Shown: positions 59,154 to 64,000 of the stretch, in pieces
Position numbering within the stretch: the first letter of the stretch is position 1
Layout: every line of letters begins with the position of its first letter
DNA from: Thermanaerothrix sp034436175
GTDB lineage: Bacteria > Chloroflexota > Anaerolineae > Anaerolineales > Anaerolineaceae
Reading direction: 5' to 3'
Assembly (NCBI GenBank): GCA_964427505.1
Contig: CAYRUO010000008.1
Coordinates: 42,022-106,021 of the forward strand
DNA: 64,000 nucleotides
The notes under the pieces: generated by a model
The model's input: the letters and a program-made list of their open reading frames with translations, nothing else
Databases searched by the model: none
Told to the model about the DNA's origin: nothing
Program-made: the position numbers and the translations under genes

Positions 59154-60424
59154 AATTCCTCCGTTAGGGTTTCCAGAAATTCCATATTGTTTTTCGTGCG
59201 GAGCATGCGCTGAAGGATCGCCTCGGTTGCTACAGCGGGATCCATGCCCGCGCCTTGCGGCGGCGGGCTAATCATTTGCAAGTACATGCGCCGCATGAGC
59301 CAAACGCGCTGTAAGATATCAGGACCCAGCAGCAATTCCTCACGGCGGGTTGAGGAACGCTCAATGTCAATGGCAGGGAAGATGCGGCGTTCCTGCAAAC
59401 GGCGTGAGAGATGCAGTTCCATGTTGCCAGTGCCTTTGAATTCTTCATACACCACATCGTCCAAACGTGAGCCGGTATCCACCAGCGCCGTGGCGATGAT
59501 GGTGAGCGAACCACCTTCTTCGACGTTGCGCGCGGCACCAAAGAAACGTTTGGGTGGGTAAAGGGCGGAGGGATCCATACCCCCTGAGAGCGTGCGCCCG
59601 GATGGGGTCACCACCAGGTTGTAAGCGCGGGCCAAACGGGTGAGGGAGTCGAGCAAAATGACCACATCACGCCCGATTTCCACCAGGCGCTTGGCACGTT
59701 CGAGCGTGATTTCCGCGGTGCGAACGTGTGAGGTGACCGGCTCGTCAAAGGTTGAAGCGACGACCTCGGCTTCAACCGAGCGGTCCATGTCGGTCACCTC
59801 TTCTGGGCGCTCGCCGATCAGGGCAATGATAAGGTGAACCTCAGGGTATTTTGTTGAGATGGCATTTGCAATCTGTTTCAAAATCGTGGTCTTACCCGCT
59901 TTAGGCGGAGAAACGATAAGCCCACGCTGTCCCCGCCCGATGGGGGCAATCAAATTGATCAGGCGGGTTGAGAGGATGGTGGGATCGGTTTCTAGGTCGA
60001 AGCGCTTGTTGGGGAAGATTGGGGTGAGCCGTTCGAACACGGGGCGATCGCGCGCTTCCTCGGGTGAAAGTCCGTTGATGGATTCGACTCTCACCAGCCC
60101 GTAGTGACGTTCGGCTTCGCGGGGGGGACGCACGACGCCGATGACCAGATCGCCCATACGCAGGTCATAGCGCCGTAACTGAGCCTGCGAGACATAGACA
60201 TCGTCCGGGCCAATTTGATAGTTTTTACGCAGGAAGCCAATCCCTTCGGGCAGGATCTCAAGGATTCCCCCACGCACTTCCAGCCCTTCGCGTTCGGCTT
60301 CTACCTGGCGGATTGCCAGGATGAGGTTTTCTTTCTTCATGCGCGAGGCATTGGGGATATTCATTTCTCTGGCGATCTGGCGCAGATCAGCCAGGGTGGC
60401 CTTTTCAAGTTCAAGGAACTTCAT
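59150..60424 (-). CDS. rho: Transcription termination factor Rho
   Basis: Hexameric RNA helicase for factor-dependent termination. 424 residues: N-terminal helical Rho_N (LADLRQIAREMNI), CSD RNA-binding domain (GILEILPEGIGFLRK), Walker A PPKAGKTT, Walker B VVILLDSLTRLARAYN, the Q- and R-loop region (SGGMDPSALYPPKRFFGAARN). A TATAAT (minus, 60472-60467) lies about 43 bases before the ATG. Followed by the overlapping M23 gene. Confidence 0.97.
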   Translation of the reverse strand: MKFLELEKATLADLRQIAREMNIPNASRMKKENLILAIRQVEAEREGLEVRGGILEILPEGIGFLRKNYQIGPDDVYVSQAQLRRYDLRMGDLVIGVVRPPREAERHYGLVRVESINGLSPEEARDRPVFERLTPIFPNKRFDLETDPTILSTRLINLIAPIGRGQRGLIVSPPKAGKTTILKQIANAISTKYPEVHLIIALIGERPEEVTDMDRSVEAEVVASTFDEPVTSHVRTAEITLERAKRLVEIGRDVVILLDSLTRLARAYNLVVTPSGRTLSGGMDPSALYPPKRFFGAARNVEEGGSLTIIATALVDTGSRLDDVVYEEFKGTGNMELHLSRRLQERRIFPAIDIERSSTRREELLLGPDILQRVWLMRRMYLQMISPPPQGAGMDPAVATEAILQRMLRTKNNMEFLETLTEEL

Positions 60425-60466
60425 ATGGGTTTATCCGTATTGGTTTGGGTTTAGAATGGGTTTGGA

Positions 60467-60472
60467 ATTATA
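60467..60472 (-). promoter_or_regulatory. Candidate -10 box of rho
   Basis: A perfect TATAAT on the minus strand, with a poor -35 region. The 265-base gap between rho and the YrdB-like gene shows nothing else clear. Confidence 0.4.
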
Positions 60473-60689
60473 CCACGCCTATAGAGGAGCATTCATGCTC
60501 TTTAGCCGCTAATTCTGAGGTTTCACACGCATAAATGAGGGAATTTTGAGCGGCCCCCTAGGTGATATGCTCGCTCCATAAGGTAATTGGATTATAACAT
60601 GAGGCACTATTGATTGCAAGCCGCGCATGAGGATGGTCTTATGGGTTATACTTACCAAACTACTTTACATCGGGGTTAGATAAGGGATT

Positions 60690-61028
60690 ATGAACATGGT
60701 TAAAACATTGAATATCGGACTGCGCTTTTTGCTTGAATTGTGCCTACTGGTGATTTTTGGTTACTGGGGCTTCAATGTCGGTCATAATTTATTGGCAAAA
60801 CTACTGTTGGGTTTAGGCGCTCCCATCTTAGTAGGAATTATTTGGGGCGTGTTCCTGGCCCCGAAGTCGTCTATGCGGCTTGATATGCCCTGGTCGCTGT
60901 TGGTGGAACTTCTCATTTGGGGGCTGGCATTGGTGGCGTTATTCAGCGTGGGTAAAGAAAACTTGGCCTTGGTCTTGGGATTGGTTTATATTCTGAACAA
61001 GGTGCTCATGCTTATCTGGAAGCAATAG
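60690..61028 (+). CDS. YrdB-family (DUF2568) small membrane protein
   Basis: 112 residues with four membrane helices. The first has the YrdB pattern LRFLLELCLLVIFGYWGF and the loop after the second reads WGVFLAPKS. Function unknown in any organism. AAGGGATT lies before the ATG; ATG 60696 is an alternative. Single gene. Confidence 0.85.
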   Translation: MNMVKTLNIGLRFLLELCLLVIFGYWGFNVGHNLLAKLLLGLGAPILVGIIWGVFLAPKSSMRLDMPWSLLVELLIWGLALVALFSVGKENLALVLGLVYILNKVLMLIWKQ

Positions 61029-61224
61029 TGTTTTTGGTAACACCTTTTCGGACAAAGGGGTTGCTCCTATAACTAACGCATGTCTCGGTTGCGGTTAATG
61101 GCTTTAGAACCTGCGGATTGCTTTGGGTGAAGTGGTCACAGGCGGTTGGGGAGCAGACACAGGAAACGCCTAAGACGGAAGGGTTCACCCGCGAGCAGGT
61201 ACTGGGTTTGAAAAAGACGGGCAG
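61029..61224. other. Intergenic remnant region, no gene called
   Basis: Part of the 392-base gap between the YrdB-like gene and the permeases. On the plus strand 61073-61240 is open and ends EGFTREQVLGLKKTGSYTGR, which reads like decayed coding sequence but matches no family by eye and has no start signal. Confidence 0.35.
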
Positions 61225-61401
61225 TTACACGGGCAGATAAATGGTCGTGGTTTTTCCCGCACCATTGGGCCCTAACAGACCGAAAATTTCACCGTAACAA
61301 ACGATAAAGGAAATATCATCCACGGCTTTGTGGACGCCAAATGTCTTGGTGATGTGCTCGACCTCGACGGCGTTGGTCTTATCGCAATCGGTATGCACCA
61401 T
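61225..61401 (-). pseudogene. Truncated ABC transporter ATPase (N-terminal fragment)
   Basis: A 58-residue frame from the ATG at 61401 gives VEVEHITKTFGVHKAVDDI and the Walker A LLGPNGAGKTTTIY, then LPV and a stop. It is the first strand set of a DrrA/CcmA-type (ABC-2) exporter ATPase, cut off just after Walker A; signature and Walker B are missing. At the cut the 7-base sequence CTGCCCG occurs twice, 13 bases apart, which fits a deletion between short direct repeats. It lies downstream of the two nucleoside permease genes, to which it is unrelated in type. Confidence 0.75.
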
Positions 61402-61420
61402 GCTTCAGCACAGTGAATGG

Positions 61421-62692
61421 CTATTCTTTCTCATAAGGAACGCCATCGGCGGCGGGCGGGCGGGCGCGCCCGATAACCCCGGCTAGGACGATCATCGTGG
61501 CAATATAAGGCGCCATGAGCAGGAATTGGGAAGGAATGGCAATCCCCAGAATGGCCAAGCGCGAAGCCAGCGCATCTGCGAACCCAAAAAGCACGCCGGC
61601 CCCAAAGGCACCAAAAGGATTCCAATTCCCGAAGATCATTGCGGCCAAGCCGATGAAGCCTCGCCCGGCGGTCATGACTTCGTCGAAACGACCGGCAGAA
61701 CCCAAGGTGAAGTACCCCCCGGCAAAGCCTGCCACCATTCCGCCAAGCACCACTGCCATGTAGCGAGTCTTGAAGACATCAATGCCCAGGGTGTCGGCGG
61801 CTTTGGGATGCTCTCCCACGGCGCGCAGGCGCAGTCCCCATCGCGTTTGGAAGAGGGCGATATGTAAAATGACCAGAAGGATGAACATCACGTAAACAAA
61901 GATGCTGTTGCTGAAAAGCACTGGCCCCAGGATGGGAATTTCGCTTAGTAAGGGGATGGGGGTGCCGCCAAACGTGGGGGGATTGTTCAAGGCCTGATTA
62001 ACTTGGAGGAACTTAGCGGATATATAGGATGTTACCCCGGTCGCGAAAATATTAATCACCGTGCCGGACACAATCTGATTCGTCTTGTATTTAATGGAAA
62101 GTACCGCGTGAACGAGAGCGAGCAGTGCACCGGCAATGATGGCGGCCAATAACCCAATCCAAGCATTTTGGGTGAGACTTCCAACTAAGGCGCTCACCAT
62201 TGCACCGGTCAGCATCATGCCCTCAATGGCAATGTTGACCACCCCGGAGCGTTCACATAGAATCCCGGATAGGGCGCCCAAGGTAATAGGCACAGAACGG
62301 CTGAGGGTGGTATTGAGCATCCCAACTAAATTGAGAGATTTGCCAGCAGCAGCCCAAACCAAAAAGCCGAAGATAAAAAGCCCGACGACCAAACCTAACA
62401 TCCAGTTCGTGTAACGTCCAAAACCGCGGGCAAGTTGAATCCCACCCAGGATAGCGCTAACCACAGCCAACCCATAAAGGGTGGAAAGGGTATGCACCTG
62501 CCAGGGCGGAAGTTGTACTTGAGAAGTAGCCAGTGATAGTCCAAAGGTCGTGGTCTGATCCTGCGTCAAACCCGGGGTGAAGAAGAAGACTAATGCCAAA
62601 CCGAGCAGGATGAATAACACTCCCATCACCCGCTGGCGGGTGGGAGAGACGACCTCGATTTTGCGATGAAAAGCGCTGGTTGTGGTTGCCAT
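61421..62692 (-). CDS. Nucleoside/simple sugar ABC transporter permease (NupQ/YufQ type)
   Basis: 423 residues, about ten membrane helices. BPD_transp_2 family: LGALSGILCERSGVVNIAIEGMMLTGA, the RWGLRLRAVGEHPKAADTLGI loop, and FAGGYFTLGSAGRF. In the BmpA/NupOPQ group two unlike permeases pair with a large double ATPase and a BMP lipoprotein to import nucleosides. It follows the partner permease by 3 bases. An N-terminal extension of about 120 residues before the core is longer than usual. Confidence 0.9.
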   Translation of the reverse strand: MATTTSAFHRKIEVVSPTRQRVMGVLFILLGLALVFFFTPGLTQDQTTTFGLSLATSQVQLPPWQVHTLSTLYGLAVVSAILGGIQLARGFGRYTNWMLGLVVGLFIFGFLVWAAAGKSLNLVGMLNTTLSRSVPITLGALSGILCERSGVVNIAIEGMMLTGAMVSALVGSLTQNAWIGLLAAIIAGALLALVHAVLSIKYKTNQIVSGTVINIFATGVTSYISAKFLQVNQALNNPPTFGGTPIPLLSEIPILGPVLFSNSIFVYVMFILLVILHIALFQTRWGLRLRAVGEHPKAADTLGIDVFKTRYMAVVLGGMVAGFAGGYFTLGSAGRFDEVMTAGRGFIGLAAMIFGNWNPFGAFGAGVLFGFADALASRLAILGIAIPSQFLLMAPYIATMIVLAGVIGRARPPAADGVPYEKE

Positions 62693-62695
62693 GGC

Positions 62696-63976
62696 TTAAC
62701 CTCCCCACCCTTTGATGGTGATTAAACCTTCGCCTTCGGCCGGTTTGCGCAGGCGGTAAAGTGAGCGAATAATGGCTGGCGCGGCGATGAAAGCCAAAAT
62801 AACGGCTTGTAAGACCGAGATGATATCAATAGGAATATCGGCTGAAAGTTGCATGCGTGTGGCACCGTTGCGCAATGTACCAAAAAGCAGGGAAGCAAGA
62901 ACAACACCCACCGGATGGTTATTGCCCAAGAGTGCCAGAGCGATACTGTCGAAACCGTAACCTGACGAGAACGCCATGGCCAAGAAGTGGTTGACGCCTA
63001 AAACCTCATTGGCACCGGCCAGCCCGGCCAACGCCCCCGATAAGGTCATGGCCAGGATGGTGTTCTTGGTAACATCCATGCCGGCATATTTAGCGCCATA
63101 AGGATTGCTTCCAACCGTGCGCAATTCAAACCCCCATGTGGTCTTGAAGAGGAACCAATAGACAACATAGGCTAACCCTAGTGCCAGGAAAAAGCCCAGA
63201 TGGAAACGAATGGGGTCATCAAAGAAGCGCGGTAACCAGGCTGAGGGCTGGATTTCGGGGCTGACGGGATTATAAGAGCCCGGGCGTTTCATTGGGCCGG
63301 TGAGCAGCCATTCACTCAAGCGAAAGGCAATATAGTTCATCATGATCGTATTGATGACTTCATGCCCCCCGGTTTTGGCCTTTAGCCACCCGGGGATAAA
63401 CCCCCACAGTGCACCTCCCAGAGCACCAGCCAGCAACGCCAAAGGCAGGTGGATGATCATGGGCAATCCTACCAACTTATAGCCGATATAGGTTGCGGTG
63501 ATAGCCCCGATAAACAACTGGCCTTCGGCGCCGATATTGAAGACACCGGCCCGGAAGCCCAACGCAACGGCTAAACCAGCGAAAATATAAGGTGTGGACG
63601 TGACCAGGCTTTCCAAAAAGGGGTTGAAGGCACGGCGAATCTCCAAGGCGTTGCCCGATTGAAGCGCATTGATCATACGCACGGGGTCACCAAGGGCACC
63701 GGTAAAAAGCGCGTTGTAAGAACGTGCAACCACATCCCACATCGCGGCAAAACCGGCGCCGAGGGACTGGCCAAATCCGGTATAAACTTCCTGACTGGTT
63801 AAGATAATAAAGATGGCCCCAAAGATTAAGCCAGTTAGGACGGCCAGTAGGGGAATAAGGACGCTTTGGGGAATACCGCGTTTGCGTTTTTCGGGCTGAG
63901 GTGATGGGGTGTGATTTAGTTCGTTGAGGACAAGTTTGCCGAAATCCGGCTTCTGGGGTGTTTCCTCAGGATTCAA
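62696..63976 (-). CDS. Nucleoside/simple sugar ABC transporter permease (NupP/YufP type)
   Basis: 426 residues, about ten membrane helices after a 30-residue cytoplasmic N-terminus. Core signatures: ALGFRAGVFNIGAEGQLFIGA, KTGGHEVINTIMMNYIA, GFELRTVGSNPYGAKYAGM and ALAGLAGANEVLGV. TTG start at 63976, supported by AGGGAGGGAG just upstream. It pairs with the following permease; the ATPase and binding protein genes are expected beyond the window edge. Confidence 0.9.
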   Translation of the reverse strand: MNPEETPQKPDFGKLVLNELNHTPSPQPEKRKRGIPQSVLIPLLAVLTGLIFGAIFIILTSQEVYTGFGQSLGAGFAAMWDVVARSYNALFTGALGDPVRMINALQSGNALEIRRAFNPFLESLVTSTPYIFAGLAVALGFRAGVFNIGAEGQLFIGAITATYIGYKLVGLPMIIHLPLALLAGALGGALWGFIPGWLKAKTGGHEVINTIMMNYIAFRLSEWLLTGPMKRPGSYNPVSPEIQPSAWLPRFFDDPIRFHLGFFLALGLAYVVYWFLFKTTWGFELRTVGSNPYGAKYAGMDVTKNTILAMTLSGALAGLAGANEVLGVNHFLAMAFSSGYGFDSIALALLGNNHPVGVVLASLLFGTLRNGATRMQLSADIPIDIISVLQAVILAFIAAPAIIRSLYRLRKPAEGEGLITIKGWGG

Positions 63977-64000
63977 CGGACTCCCTCCCTGAATGGATTA

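Noticed and set aside
61073..61240. Plus-strand open frame in the last large gap
   Set aside because: No start signal and no recognised family; at most a remnant.
1..64000. CRISPR arrays, insertion sequences, tRNA and rRNA genes
   Set aside because: No regularly spaced repeats, transposases, inverted-end elements or cloverleaf-like stretches were seen in the gaps, which are nearly all under 300 bases.

Overview
The window is a contiguous piece of bacterial chromosome, almost fully coding, with genes in short operons on both strands and no phage, transposon, CRISPR, rRNA or tRNA seen. Gene content and protein style fit a Chloroflexota bacterium, most likely class Anaerolineae. The clues are a class II prolyl-tRNA synthetase of the archaeal/eukaryotic type, an EF-G-like GTPase with an altered P-loop, a DHH-CBS-CBS-nucleotidyltransferase fusion, a KimA-type potassium importer with two separate RCK proteins, two PlsY-like proteins, and threonine/proline-stalked surface proteins. 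This is inferred from families and layout; no search was run.

Region by region. 1-7.6 kb: murE faces the rpsO-pnp operon across a shared terminator, followed by a helical-repeat protein, proS and a LOG-family protein. 7.6-17.7 kb: EF-G-like factor, a methyltransferase, the DHH-CBS-tRNA nucleotidyltransferase with an acetyltransferase, a MoeB-rhodanese protein with a PIG-L deacetylase, and prfA-prmC. 17.8-22.2 kb: a phosphate-flavoured block of pstB, phoU, two thymidylate-kinase-like genes and a CHAD gene. 22.3-27.7 kb: L-lactate dehydrogenase, then a response regulator fused to a CpaE-like domain and a large hybrid histidine kinase. 27.9-31.2 kb: potassium uptake locus. 31.3-40.2 kb: plsY, the rpmH-rnpA-yidD-lipoprotein-yidC-jag block, a glycosyltransferase, a pyrimidine phosphorylase, a membrane protein, a JAMM protease and a second plsY-like gene. 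40.2-48 kb: metallo-hydrolase, SPFH protein, selD, gamma-glutamyltranspeptidase, uvrC and a flippase-like membrane protein. 48.1-53.1 kb: polar amino acid ABC transporter and a large surface protein. 53.1-60.4 kb: a divergent cupin / protoglobin-MoaD pair, a MEMO-family protein, priA, an M23 peptidase and rho. 60.4-64 kb: a small membrane protein, an ABC ATPase fragment and two nucleoside-type ABC permeases.

Two observations stand out. First, selD is longer than a plain open reading frame shows. An in-frame TGA at 42418-42420 sits exactly where selenophosphate synthetase has its catalytic Cys/Sec, with a strong ribosome site upstream and a candidate SECIS hairpin just downstream, so the enzyme is probably itself a selenoprotein and the organism probably makes selenocysteine. 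Second, the 158-base divergent region between the cupin and the protoglobin-MoaD fusion holds two copies of the palindrome TTGCG-N4-CGCAA spaced exactly 22 bp. Each is centred 34.5 bases from the end of the -10 box of one promoter, which is the class II (-41.5) geometry of Crp/Fnr-type activators. This suggests an undescribed gas- or redox-responsive module.

Other leads are the pstB-phoU-kinase-kinase-CHAD cluster (possible phosphate/polyphosphate link), a six-tract G-quadruplex motif over the CHAD ribosome site, a structured pnp leader, and a response regulator whose ATPase domain has lost both Walker A lysines.
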